DNA of 64,000 nucleotides from Latrodectus hesperus (Eukaryota > Arthropoda > Arachnida > Araneae > Theridiidae), in NCBI GenBank assembly GCA_037975125.1, contig CM075862.1, positions 14,045,125 through 14,109,124 of the forward strand, in the 5' to 3' direction. Shown here one piece after another: positions 19,660-31,450 of this stretch; positions within the stretch are counted from its first letter, which is position 1; every line of letters starts with the position of its first letter. The notes beneath the pieces were generated by a model. That model did no database searches. It saw nothing but the letters and a program-made list of their open reading frames with translations, and was not told where the DNA came from. Both the position numbers and the translations under genes were made by a program.

Positions 19660-20130
19660 AAAGTTTTTAATGTTGGCATAAGCAAGGCAAAACTCTTAAG
19701 ATTCAAAAGATATTGTTTGTAAATATTACAATTATTAATTTAAAATTCTATTAATTAATAAAATTTTAAAAAATTTAAATCATCCTTGATGATTTAAACT
19801 AACTCTTAAGTGGATGTTTCGTCATATCTTTTTCATTATGCTTTTTCTAATGTTCTATTGCCCATGTGTTAATGGCTTGAATCAATGAAAAACAGCTTCT
19901 CAAACAGATGCTTTGTTCCTTATATAAAAAAACCATTTTATTTACATAATGAACTTCGACAATATTTTCAATCACTCGATGGTGAACTTCGCCTTGTTTG
20001 CTGCCGCTCGAAGAATGTGATTTAAGACAAGCAGCAAAATCATCGACAAGTCGGATGTACAACACCGTCTCAATACGTAGATGAAGCGTAATTTGACGTC
20101 ATGGATATTTTAAACCAATGAGAATCGTAA
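19660..20130 (-). repeat. Interspersed repeat R1, copy B (longest)
   Basis: The core at 19,765-20,130 aligns with 37,141-37,520 almost end to end, including GATGGTGAACTTCGCCTTGT, TGCTGCCGCTCGAAGAAT, ATCGACAAGTCGGAT and a terminal TGACGTCATGGATATTTTAA followed by ACCAATGA. An extra left part (19,660-19,760, with AATGTTGGCATAAGCAAGGC) is shared with 34,230-34,300. The CRE octamer is at 20,094-20,101 and CCAAT at 20,115-20,119. A 72-codon minus-strand frame is broken by indels in the other copies, so it is not treated as a gene. No ends or target duplications could be fixed. It could be an LTR, a SINE-like or a promoter-bearing repeat. Confidence 0.75.
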
Positions 20131-21332
20131 TAAAGTGGCTTACTCAGGTCTTAACTATAATGAAAGAAACAACCATTTTATGCTTTTTTTAACAAAACAA
20201 AAAAACTTGATCGAAGATTATTATAATCAAGAAAAGATTTTAGTAAGACATTCAATTTTAATGTGTTTAATAAATATAAAATAATACAATTTCACTTTTA
20301 AAATTTGAATGTATTTCTTGTTTTTATTGTTTGAATGAAAAAAATGCTTCAATTTTGACTGGGTACATTTTTCTTTCCTTACAGCAAGTATTTTGTATTA
20401 AGGCAAACAGTGGATTGAAGTAAAATTTTATCTTATGTGATCTTATGCTCTGTTGCAAAAAGTGTCAATGATTAAAATAATTTCAATTATTTTTCTGAGA
20501 AAAATTGTATTCTTCTACCTGAGTCATACTCTGGTTATCTTAAAAAATGTAAACTTTTTTAAACAATACATGACGTAAACATTTATGACAGTAATTGCAA
20601 TTTCCCCCGTTTAAAATGATTATCGTATAATGGAATTGCTTGATTTTAGAAACGCGATTAATTATTTAATTTGAAATTTATTTACTGAACTAAATAATCT
20701 CAACGTTATTTGGTAAATGAAGTATTAATCCTCAATGGAACAATGGAGTCAATTCATCACCAGATGGAGTTTCTGCACTGGTTACTTGTCACGTGACAAA
20801 TGCAGAAACGCTTTCCAAACGTCTATTGCTTACATTATATAATTTTGTATATTTGTATTCGAATCTTGTGAATGTGCCCAATTAAAACTTATCCAACAAC
20901 TTGGCAGCAATAGTTTTCAATTTTAACGAGGTCACATTTAAAAATAAAAAAAATCGTTAAATATATATAAATCTTTTACCGTTTGAATATGCTGAATATT
21001 TCACACAATTAAAAGAAAAAAGTAATATTTTCACGAAGAATAAAAAAGCATTATTGTGGATTTATCAAGAAAAATTTGTAGTCAAAATTATTTTATAAGA
21101 AATGATAGATGATAATAAAGCAGTTTATATTGTATCATTGATAATTTCAATTTTTTGCCAAAATAATCAAGTATATTCTCAATTTAGTCACCATTTTATT
21201 TTAACAGGGTAAGGTTTTAAGAAATTACCTTCACTCATAAGCTTATCATAGACATCATTGGAAACAAAATGGCAGCAAATTGAAGACACACGAACAAATG
21301 GCGAAATAGATATCATCCAGAATTACATGTAA
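20131..21332. other. A+T-rich spacer
   Basis: No gene was recognised. A short G+C-richer patch around 20,750-20,825 contains ACTTGTCACGTGACAAATGC, a near-palindrome with a CACGTG E-box at its centre. I noticed nothing else. Confidence 0.45.
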
Positions 21333-21340
21333 CCTATTAA

Positions 21341-21586
21341 GACATAGGTGTCGTATAATCCATGATGCCAAATTCAGAGATTGGCAATTGGCAGATTTAT
21401 GTATCTGGGAAACTCGTTTTTATTACGTCATACATATGGAGACCTATAAGAATTATGCAGAAAATTCTATTTTGGTAACCCTAGTATTTACGTCATCGCG
21501 GAGGTCACGATACGTCATCTTGGCAACATTTCTTCATTGCCAAAAAATTCAGAATTTGGAATCATGGATTACACGACACCTGTGCC
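21341..21586. mobile_element. MITE family M2, copy 2, with perfect 8-bp duplication
   Basis: The left end is GACATAGGTGTCGTATAATC and the right end, read inward, is GGCACAGGTGTCGTGTAATC; both continue with CATGAT and CCAAATTC. CCTATTAA flanks both sides (21,333-21,340 and 21,587-21,594). The interior matches copy 1, with an extra ~35 bp. The left terminal palindrome is kept (GACA...TGTC), although two bases differ from copy 1. There is no coding capacity; the 68-codon open frame overlapping it is incidental. An 8-bp duplication suggests a hAT- or Merlin-type transposase acting in trans. Confidence 0.9.
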
Positions 21587-21599
21587 CCTATTAATTTCA

Positions 21600-22199
21600 A
21601 ATTTAAGTATAATCCATGCGTAACGTGTTTGGCGCGGTTTTCAAAAATAACGCCAATGGCGAAATTCGCGAGATTCATAAATATCAATATAAGCCTGCGT
21701 TTCACAGTCAAAAAATTGTGAATTTCAATATGTCAATACATAAATATTCAATTCGAATCATAATTTCAACAAATCCATCGAGCCCAAATTTAATAGAGTT
21801 ATGCTGGAGACTCATTAAACAAACAGCAAAAAAATCACCGCATACTCAACATGTGACTTTGACGTCATATGAAGTGATATATATTTCATATAATTGAGGA
21901 AATAAGATATATTCTAACAAAGTTACGATAATAAGTAGCAATAGCTAGACTAACAATGTAACTTATATTTGCCAATTTATTCAAGATTGTAATTTAACCA
22001 TGGTAAATATAATCATAACATGTATATCCCATATCCAGTAATCGCATCATGTTAGTAAATATAACCGTATCAAGATTATGTTGTCTACTGTGTAAAATGT
22101 AAAAAATAAGAAATGGTTGAGTTATATTAAAGCCATTGTGTGATAAACTGCTTTTAGATGGCTGTGAAATCATGACGTGAGGACGTCTGTATAACATTG
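21600..22199. other. Unassigned stretch with a 93-codon open frame
   Basis: The plus-strand frame 21,616-21,897 has no domain I recognise and begins right after the MITE. It may be chance. A TGACGTCA octamer lies at its 3' end near 21,860. No other feature was seen. Confidence 0.3.
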
Positions 22200-22204
22200 A
22201 CTTA

Positions 22205-22560
22205 GTAGATTATGGCCCGGAAAGGTTTTCTGAAAAAATGCTTTTCCATGGAACGAAATTCCGGCTTAAGATCAAACGCAATTAGCGCCAGCGTGAGTGT
22301 CAAATTAAAAAAAAAACGGGGAAAGAGAAGTGCGTGCTATGATTACAGATAGCAATGCTAAGCTCGCCAATAAATCTCTCTGAGACTTTATGAAACGCAT
22401 CTAAAGTAAGACATAAAATAAATTCTCGCCAAGAGCGTGACGCTTAATTGTTCCGAAGGAGTTGAAAAATTGCGGATTCTCTCGCGTCGCGTGCCCCAAT
22501 CAGGGCCTGCTTCTTCACAGTTCCTGATCCAGTTCCGGAAAGGGCGGCTGAGTACGGCTA
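22205..22560. promoter_or_regulatory. G+C-richer, apparently single-copy island
   Basis: This segment stands out from its A+T-rich surroundings, carries several CpG-containing words (AATTAGCGCCAGCGTGAG, TCTCTCGCGTCGCGTG) and a homeobox-type ATTA core next to a GCGCC. It does not resemble any repeat elsewhere in the window and has no long open frame. Conserved non-coding or promoter DNA is one explanation; an unrecognised old element is another. The call rests on composition only. Confidence 0.25.
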
Positions 22561-23462
22561 TATTTAGAAAGTCTTTTCAAAGAACATGATATTCCTATTT
22601 AAATGAATATAGTAAGTATCGTAATTCCTCCCGAGCCAAGTTAACTGTAACCGGAATTCGCCAACTCTCTGGAGAGACTAGTGTTACTAGTTGATTCTAA
22701 TATTGCTTTGCCTACCGAAATAATACTGGATACGAGATTATAAAAGTGTTTTTTTGGGTTATCTTGTTAAGCCGATTTTACGAGCTTTTATCTGGACTGT
22801 TAAGCATTTCTAGTTTTAGTAGCTAAAAAAAAACAAGATAAAAAGTTCTGTCGAAAATAAGAATTCTCATTTCGTGGATTGGAACAATTGAGAACATAAA
22901 ATTTCCTAACAGAGAATTGCTTTTCGTGTCAAAGGCCATAATAAGGCTGTGATATTTAAAAAAAGACAAATCATTTGATGAAAATAAAAACCAGTATGGA
23001 AGTATTACTTGAAATGATTTTGAAATTCCCGGAAAAATTGAGGCTAACTGGTTTCCCATCTTAATATTGGATTCAAACTACGAAAATGAAGTATGGTTTT
23101 TTTTAAAAAAAAACCAATTCATATCGATCTATTCTGAAATCAGACTCCAACAGCAATAAATACAATAAATATAAGCAACACACTACAGGATATTTTTTCA
23201 TCAAAATATATTTGGGACATGATTTTTTATTCGTTTTTGCGCATGCGCGAGAAACTAGAAGAAATCAAGTAAATATTGGAGTTGAAATAAAAATTAGCAA
23301 AAAGAGAAATATAAATTAGTGTTCGGCTGATGAGAATGATAGTCTTGTAGTCACAGGAATCTAGATTCAATACTTGATTACTTCTATGAAAGTAATATTA
23401 CATAGGAATTTTCCCTTTAAAATAATTATAATTTTTAGCAAGTGAGTAAGTAAATGTTTTTT

Positions 23463-23760
23463 TTAATTATAATTATCATAAAAAATGAAATTTAAAATAA
23501 TTCCTGGTGAATAGAGATATTCTACTAACCACAAGAAGTTTTTTCCCATCTTCGGTACCTTTGCCATTAGTTGACGAGCAACCCGATAGAGAGATAATGA
23601 AGGGTAAAAATAATTGAAATCAGGGACCGTAGAGTTGTCCTGAAGAAACTTTAAAACTAGGGGACAATTCTTCAGGTGGCCACTATCCATATCCCTTTGG
23701 TGGCACTGAGGGCAACACTCCAAATCCAGGATTCCAATAAGATGTAAATAACTTGTTGAC
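23463..23760 (-). pseudogene. Non-LTR retrotransposon C-terminal tail fragment
   Basis: Read on the minus strand, the frame gives HLIGILDLECCPQC, then a spacer and HLKNCPLVL. This CxxC...HxxxC arrangement preceded by an H-L-x-x-I-G-I-L stretch is the tail that follows the reverse transcriptase or RNase H region in many arthropod non-LTR elements (family knowledge). A stop lies just upstream in the same frame, and no reverse-transcriptase catalytic motif is found in the next kilobase, so only a 5'-truncated, decayed remnant is left. 5' truncation is usual for LINE copies. A 38-bp minisatellite begins about 60 bp away. The exact clade cannot be given. Confidence 0.5.
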
Positions 23761-23822
23761 AGAATTTAAACGAATAATCTAATCACTATTCAATTCATCT
23801 CAAATAATTTGATACTTGATAT

Positions 23823-24040
23823 ATGTTATTTTTCTTATCATGAGATATTTGTACAACATGTGTTATTTTTCTTATCGTGAGATATTTGTCACAACATGGG
23901 CTATTTTTCTTATCATAAAATATTTGTTAAAACGTGAGCTATTTTTCTTACCATGAGATATTTTTCAAATCATGCGCTATTTTTCTTTCAGAAGATATTA
24001 GCCATAATATGAACTATTTGTGTTACCATTAGCCATTTGT
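23823..24040. repeat. 38-bp minisatellite, five to six units
   Basis: GCTATTTTTCTTATCATGAG recurs with starts near 23,825, 23,862, 23,900, 23,938 and 23,976 (spacing 37-38), followed by a decayed sixth unit. Units vary mainly in the ACAACATG part. Confidence 0.85.
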
Positions 24041-25607
24041 AAGCAACTTCAGAAAAAAGTTGAGGGATCAGTTTTGTTGGAATTCGCAATGAATGTAGAT
24101 ATTGGAGAATTACGTTAGTTGAAAGCATATCTAAAAGAGATTAAAAATTTTTTAATTTTTTTTCTTTTTTAATATCTCCAATCCAGGTACGTATTTAGAG
24201 GCAGGAGCTATCTAATGAAAATAACGAAAGAAAATTAGAAATATTCTATTTCAAAATTTAAACAATATTCCACCGAGAGATATCCAAAAGGGGCATTATT
24301 TCATGATCGATATTCTTTCTGTGATGCAGTTAATTAGGAACAAGTTTCAAACCACAAGAGTTAAAAACACTACCCTTTATCACTTCACTTCATTTCACTT
24401 CATAACTTGCTTGTTAAAAAAAATGTTAACCGCAGACCGCGAACTTTATCGCGCCCACTTAAATTCAGAAGAGCGATTTAATCCTCTTAGCCTCAACTTC
24501 GCTTCCCCGCAGTCATTCAAACAAAATAAATCCGATAATAGATTTCCCCTACTGAAAATGACTGGTAAAGGTAATTCACTCATGACACAAAATAAATTAA
24601 AACAGTGGTCTTTAGTGAACTTTTTATTCACTTAAGAGATTATTTCCATATTTGGTCGTGAAGATGAATATCAAAAGTCGCGATAATATCATGAAAACTT
24701 TTATGAAAAATAACAAACAAAAGAAATTTTATTCTACTGTTTATTTTGCTTAATCGTTGATTGCTTAAACTGAGTCAAAATCTTTCACAACAGTTTACCT
24801 CTTTAAGAAAAGCCAAATGTAGAAATAAAATGGAAACCTATATAAGGTAAAACATACGGAAGAACATTATATTTTGTTGTTTATTTTGCTTTCCTGCAGA
24901 TTAGTTAGACTGAGTTAAAATGCTCTCAGTACTTTAAACTGTAAAGAGAACACATTAATAAAAGAATTAGATGATACTAGTTGAAGTAAATTCTGTTATT
25001 AATCATGTTTTTTGCCATTTTCTGTCAAAATTTGCGTTCTACACTGGTGTTATTCGATTGCCATAGATTTTAAGAGAAAAAAATAATCGCTGTGTATTAT
25101 ACATGTCATTCCGAAGTACAGACCACTTATTATTGGTTGCTGTCTCTCTTTGTCACTTTCTGGCAAACTCCTTCTTGGTGTTGCGTTTTCAACGTCGGGT
25201 AGTATTTTTCTTAACGATCAAGACCCCATCTTATCTAGAAAATGTTGTCTACGTCATTGCTGTACCATTCAAATCACTGAACCAATGTCTGCAAATAAAA
25301 TGTCCCAAGGGGAGTTCATCAGCTGTGTTAAAATCTGAAAGGTATGCAAGATCTTGCAGTAACTTGATATTTGATATTTCTGTGAGTTGCATTTGAGTTT
25401 CTCAAATTGAGTGTACTGTAACGATGAACGCTTTCCAATAGGTCTGTATGGTTTCTCTTAACTCTTGCTGAATGCTGTAACATTTAAAACATTTACAGTT
25501 ATTGACGACAGAGATCAGCTTCGATCCGTACGGACAAATTACAGTCATAACGAACAGACAAAAACATATTTCACTGTGATTCTACCAAAACACACTGTAT
25601 AACTCTA
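24041..25607. other. A+T-rich stretch; no supported gene
   Basis: A 110-codon plus frame (24,303-24,635) and two overlapping frames at 25,103-25,396 have no recognisable domain. On the minus strand near 25,380-25,230 the words LLQDLAYLSDF and HFICRHWF can be read and faintly resemble hAT-type transposases, but stops interrupt the frame and I do not call it. Confidence 0.4.
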
Positions 25608-26340
25608 CACGGTGTCCCAAAACAACCGCATAAGCTCTGCACAGCTAGATTCCTCGTTGGGAGTACATAAAAACTGCCCAAAGAAGCGTTCCTGTACGAT
25701 CCATAGTTTAAGAGAAAAATACAAAAAACAAAGTATGACGTCTCTGGCGGTTCAAGAAAATAAAACACTTTATTGGACAAATCAACAACATTATTTTCAC
25801 ATCTTTCAAGACGATAGTGTTTAAAACGTTCACCGCGCATATCGCTTCATTAATGCGGGCGCCATGGAATGACGCCAATCCACCGGTGAAGTGGTATTTA
25901 AAAGGCTGCATCCTGCAGCTGCCGGTAGTCTACGCTTCAAGTCTAGCGTTCCCTGTCAGTACCCCAATGTTTTTGTTCAAGGAATTATCACAGATAGCAG
26001 GCCTTTACTTTTTCCAAGATCCAAGCTACCGGTAGTCTTCGTATGGTGGCCATGTATTGCGTTCGTGACTACTGCGACATGTACTTGATGTACGGCAATG
26101 TGATGGAAATGCCTTACGAACTGCTAGGGAGTATGTCCGTCGATATCCACTGCATATACTGTTGTTGATATGTTCAATAAAGTGTTTTTTCTTGTACCGG
26201 CAGTGACTTCATACTTTGTTTTTCGCATATTTTTCGTAAACTATGGATCTACTACGGAACGCTTCTTTGCGCAGTTTTTATGTACTCCCAACGAAGAATC
26301 TAGCTGTGCAGAGTTTATGCGGTCGTTTTGGGACACCCTG
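25608..26340 (+). mobile_element. Deleted mariner-type element with ~180-bp inverted repeats
   Basis: Both ends begin CA(C/G)GGTGTCCCAAAAC and the arms pair over about 180 bp (25,608-25,790 with 26,161-26,340). TA dinucleotides flank both sides (25,606-25,607; 26,341-26,342). Just before the right arm, plus-strand sequence near 26,056-26,160 reads YCVRDYCDMYLMYG and, after a frame change, CDGNALRTAREYVRRYP. This fits the N-terminal DUF4817-type DNA-binding part of a transposase. The rest of the gene, including any catalytic residues, is missing. A GCCGGTAGTCT word is repeated on either side of the middle part. It is a non-autonomous derivative unable to move by itself. Confidence 0.85.
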
Positions 26341-26836
26341 TATATTCAATAAAAAAATAATTTCAACATTGATATTTGATGTTTTTTCGTGAATGTGTTA
26401 GTCGCTCCGTTTGCCACCTTAATGTAATGATTCTGACCCAAAATCCAAGATTTTGGAAATTAGCAAGCCTTGCTGCAGAAATAATACAGGTAATGAAAAA
26501 CTTCTTTACAATTATCTGAGTTAATAGAAGTTGAAATTGAAAATTAATATCTCAATTTCTTGGTATCAAGAATTGTAGTAGCAGTAACATCTATATTTTT
26601 AAACAGAATATATTGAACAATTACACATCTGTAGATACTAATAAACTTATACTCGAAATATTAAGTTATTAAGGTTATCTTCATTAGAATGTTCCTTTTG
26701 TTCTATAGTTTTTTTTTCTATAAGTTGCCAATTTATAAGTTTTCTAGTTACCTTTGCTATAGATATATTAAATATCAAGATTAATTTTTTTTCTTGTTGC
26801 ATATTATATATATCTTTACGGTTATATTTTTTTAAG

Positions 26837-27110
26837 GATCATGTTGTGTAGCGTAGTCTGGTGGGTTAGGACGTTCGTTCTCTTTATCGGAAGATAGCGA
26901 GCTCGAATGCCGACTCAATCGGAGCCCCGTCGTGTTCGCTAAAGGCGTCAAATATGTCGTGGTCGCAATATCGTTCATGTGAAGTGATACTTCTGGGGTG
27001 GTAGGCTGAGTCTGAGAGTGTCTTTTGTTTGCTTCTAAATTATATAGATTCTCTTTCGGGACTATGATAAGAAAGCCACTGGGTGCCCCATTATAGAACG
27101 GGCCAACACT
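26837..27110 (+). mobile_element. tRNA-derived SINE, family S3, old copy
   Basis: The A-box-like part is TAGCGTAGTCTGGTGGGTTAGG and the B-box-like part AGCTCGAATGCCG. The body shares GTCGTGTTCGCTAAAGGC, GTGAAGTGATACTTCTGGGG and TGCTTCTAAATTATA with the copy at 54,124. The 3' end is unclear. A 122-codon minus-strand open frame covering it is only the antisense of the SINE. Confidence 0.7.
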
Positions 27111-27200
27111 TCCGTCCCTTGTGGTGCTGAAAGAGGAAAATCCTTGTTGCCAGATATTATGTAGTAAAGTTACATCGTTTTTAAAACAAATTACCATCAC

Positions 27201-29139
27201 AAAAAGTTTCTTTACACTCTTGTTGAATTATGTTGATTAAAAACGATTTTAAATCCAAAACATTTTGTATTCTCATATAAAAATACTTGAAAATTTTAAT
27301 GATAGAAAACCTGAGCCAAATTGAGAAAATTAATCAATTTCCTGACCTTTAACATTTTACATCTACCTTTTAAGATTAAATATTAAATTAGTCTAAAATT
27401 AATTAGAATTATTAAGAATTATTTTTATCAAGGCATTTTAATATTTATCGAGAGGGCAATATATTCTTATATCATTATGATATGGTGATATAAAAATGTA
27501 TTCTTATATCACCAGAAATTTTTTTTATAATTTTTACTGGAATAAAATTATAATTAGCAATGATATAATTTCAGAGTATAATGAAAAATTATACAAATTT
27601 TGTCTCGTTGCAAATAAAGCAAAATATATTTTGCTTTAATTTAAAAATCTATCATTTTTTATAAGTAAATTAGTTTTGTAAATGTGTTTGTGCTTCTAAT
27701 TTAATTAATAGATTTATAGCTTCAATCTAATTATGATATATATTAATAAATGCATTACACATTATACAAAAAATCTAAATATAGTTCATAGATAAATTAT
27801 TTATCCATTTTTTTGTTTCAATGAATACTTGAAAAGCAGCTCTGAGATATAAACAAAAAATTTACTTAATATTTATCTTCCTCTATATCATACTAAACTC
27901 AGTTTAAAAAAATCTTTCTGTCCTCCTTTTTAAGATAAAATTTTGGTAAGAAATTGATCCACGAATTTTTATTTCTCCTTCGCATTATTTTAAAACTTGT
28001 ATTTAATACATTATTAAAATAATGACGTAATAATACTTTTAACACACACAAATTTAACTGTTGGCTTCAAAAGGAAAATTGCTACTTCATCATTTTTCAC
28101 TTTTTTAAAAATTTTCACAAAAGTTGTTGAAAACTGTTGATTTAAAAATCATGCTGCCTTTGATTGAAGGTTTCAGTCTGCAGGATTAATAGCCTCTTTT
28201 GTTTTGGGACTTTAAACATTTTCCGTGAAAGAAACTCTTGATAAGACAGGAAATTTGCTGTTTATTTAAATTTTTATTTGATAATTTGATTAATTATGTT
28301 TTGTAACAATATTGAGAATAGTAACAGTGTTTCAATTATTGGATTATTCTAAGAAATTTAAATTTTATCTGAGGTTTAAATTTACATATTCCTTCTGTTT
28401 TCGCAACTAGCATACAATTTTTGTTTAATCGTCATTATTTGCACTAGCATAGAATATTTTAAACTAATTACATTAATTTAGCGTGATTTCTGGCATAGTA
28501 TATATAATTAGTTTAATTATATTACTCTAATGGTCCGCCATTTTCTATTCAATTATAGTTGATGTTATCTCAATCTTCTTGTCAGCAAAAAAGAAAATGT
28601 TATAACGAATACTACTAAACAAAAGGACATAAATGAAAGTGTGTTCATTAGAAATGACGACAAATCAGGGGGACAAAATTGCCTATTCTAGGTTTTAATA
28701 GATTAAATTACGGTTTTGGACCTTAGTGATGTCATGACAAATAGTTTCATGTAAATGTAATAGATGGCGTTTGTTGCAATTATATTTTTATATTTGGTAA
28801 ACAGAAAAAGAGGAAGAATCAAATGTGTAATTAAGAATGACAATATTAAAATAGTTTTTACATTTAAATGATTTTGTAATGGCGTGCTTATGCCTCATTC
28901 AGAGTTATTCAAGTTTTATCATTTTTATATGGAAAAGAAAATGTTTATAATGATTATGATATCAAAATACAGAATTCTAGAAACTTCCTGTCAAAAATTA
29001 CATTTTCCATCATAAATTTTATTACGTATTTATAAAAAATGGTAAAAATATCTTTTACTTTTTTATATAAATTAAAAATTACTATCTCCTCATTATGGTT
29101 CAGCTAACAGTTTTTAGACTTCATATAAATAGCATTTAT
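27201..29139. other. A+T-rich stretch without genes
   Basis: No open frame above the 60-codon level and no recognised repeat. Composition is uniform, with many T runs. Confidence 0.5.
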
Positions 29140-29149
29140 AAATCTCAAA

Positions 29150-29425
29150 TGCTCCCTTGATTAATATAAATTCGCGAAATTTCATTTGCCGGTCGCATTA
29201 TTTTCGAACAACTTTCGATAAAACTACGTCCCGCAGGAATTATTCAACCTCGTAGTTGGAGAAACAGCCAATCATCAGAGGCCCTCCTGATCCTTCCTCC
29301 TCCCCCTCCTCCCCCAGAGCGAAGTGTAAAGTGAGGGATTTGAATTTAATCTACTTTAACTGGAACTAAGTCATCTCCCCCAAAATGTTGCCTACTGGAA
29401 TAAACTGGATCATTTCATTCTGAAT
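29150..29425. promoter_or_regulatory. G+C-richer island with a pyrimidine tract
   Basis: Bases 29,160-29,330 contain several CpGs, an inverted CCAAT-like AGCCAATCA word and a long pyrimidine tract (CCTTCCTCCTCCCCCTCC). A consensus-like splice donor context (GGAG/GTAAAG) lies near 29,430. No open frame supports an exon. Regulatory DNA is possible; evidence is composition only. Confidence 0.25.
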
Positions 29426-29813
29426 GGAGGTAAAGCTTTTTTTTATGAGATGGATTAGGAAACATGAATAACTGAATAATGTTTTCAAATTATATATATA
29501 TACATATATAGTTAGTTTAATATATGTAATATATGAAAGAGAAAATTTAATAGTTATAATAATAAAATAATTTTGAAACTTATAAAAAAGCGCAATTTCT
29601 CATCAGGTCCAAGATGGTGTAAAAGCATTTCGATACACTCAGTAAATGATAAATATTGTAAGCTTGGATCTACATTCATGGGACAAAATTGATATAAGAA
29701 AATAATAGGAAAATACATAAATAAATAAAATTAAAGTTTAAAAGGAGTTAAATTTAAACTACAGATACCTAAAATGCTAAATATAGTTTATATTACTGTA
29801 TACAATCGCTTGA

Positions 29814-29869
29814 TTTTACGAACTTGTAGGGATCGATAAAATAATTCTTAAAATCGAAAGTTCGTAAAA
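29814..29869. repeat. Short inverted repeat (hairpin)
   Basis: TTTTACGAACTT (29,814-29,825) is repeated in inverted orientation as AAGTTCGTAAAA (29,858-29,869), a perfect 12-bp stem with a 32-base loop. It could be a remnant of a transposon end. No larger element was delimited. Confidence 0.6.
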
Positions 29870-30920
29870 CAGAAAAATTAGAACTAGATTTCAAATTTTT
29901 CTTTTTTTTTTAAATAAAAGTTTCCAAAAAAAAGTTAAATATCCTCTATATACAGAAAACACGTGCGAAATGAAATTTATATTTAAAAATTATCCATACT
30001 TTCCTTTTATTGACTAAAAAATCAAACAATCCTTTATTTTTTTCCTCTAAAACACATTTTTAAAAGCACATTTTTCTATAATTTCAATGCAGGTAAAATA
30101 CATTATTGTTGTTTTCCTCAAAAATATAATAACAATTTGGCAAGACACCTTTTTCTGCTTTTTTGCTGATGATTGAAAAGCTCGTCTTCCAATTGTTTAA
30201 ACTTAAAATTATTTTTCATTCAATATGCTCTCAATTATGACATCATAGATACTTCACAGGAACAAATTACACAATTTCACATTCAAAAAGTACTGAGGTG
30301 AAGTTTTGGGCCGAGTGGGTTTCTTTGTGGAACTTCATCTTCTATCGTTTTGTTTAACTTATCATCATTCAAATCATATAATAAATGTTGTTGGATTTCT
30401 TTAATAAAGCCTATTATCTTTAAAAAGCAATTAGTTAATAAATTCTTTAGTAAAGCTCATATGATTGTGAAAAGACTTAGATAGCGTTTTTTCTTTGCAA
30501 CACCATTCCTCACTTATATTGACACATGTATTGGATGCCAATTTAAAAGGGCGAGTTCATGTCATGATCTCTATCTTTACAAAAGTACTTTTACAAAGAT
30601 TACCCCTCCTATTTATGTAAATTTCCGGCTCCATTTATACAGATTAATCCCTTTTTACAAAGATATTTTTACTTCGAGCTACAGATTATGCTCCTTAGGC
30701 ATAGACGATAGTTTGATTGAGTAGGAGAATTCCCGCATGAGCTTCTTCGAAGAATTTGAATTACAATTTCTCATCACTGAAGTAAAAAAAAAAATGAAAA
30801 GAATTCAAATTGATTCGTTTATAAACGATTAAGAATTAATGAAGTTATGCTTCTTACGTGATTTATAATTAATGAAGGCATTGAAAAGTTAATTTGAAAA
30901 ATTAAATTAATAATCACGTG

Positions 30921-30922
<2 letters not shown>

Positions 30923-31015
<93 letters not shown>
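30923..31015. repeat. (TA)n microsatellite, left of SINE
   Basis: About 46 AT units end immediately before the 3' side of the minus-strand SINE at 31,016. See the matching tract at 31,322. Confidence 0.96.
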
Positions 31016-31017
<2 letters not shown>

Positions 31018-31321
31018 TCAATAGAGAGCGTCTTTCGTTTTAATCAGAGCACCAACAAAGGTAAAAGCACGTCTTTGCTCTTCTTTAAAACCTCCGATAG
31101 GTGGCACCACCAGAGCACCCACTCCCTCAATTTTTACATTAATCTGAAGGGGGAGGAAATTTTCTTCATACCATTGCACCCATGATAACTTCTCAACAAC
31201 CTATCATAGGACTTTCAATTCCACAGATTTAACGAACACTCGGTGGGGCAACATTGGGAATCGAACCTTACCCATCCAGATGGAAGGTCGATACCCTAAT
31301 CACTAGGCTACACAACGGCCC
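31016..31321 (-). mobile_element. tRNA-derived SINE inside a (TA)n tract
   Basis: On the minus strand the head reads GGGCCGTTGTGTAGCCTAG with A-box-like TAGCCTAGTGATTAGGG, then B-box-like GGTTCGATTCCC (complement of 31,255-31,267) with a tRNA-like spacing. The body continues to about 31,016. The element is bounded on both sides by long TA tracts, which fits insertion into a pre-existing (TA)n with TA duplication, or later expansion at both edges. No other copy of this body was recognised in the window. A 75-codon plus-strand frame here is antisense SINE plus microsatellite. Confidence 0.65.

Positions 31322-31450
<129 letters not shown>

Noticed and set aside
20765..20825. CACGTG-centred near-palindrome as a regulatory site
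   Set aside because: A single E-box in isolation is too common to support a feature.
25230..25390. Possible hAT transposase fragment on the minus strand (LLQDLAYLSDF)
   Set aside because: The resemblance is about ten residues and several stops follow in the same frame.
26832..27200. 122-codon minus-strand open frame
   Set aside because: It is the antisense of an S3 SINE; similar antisense frames arise over other copies and no domain is present.
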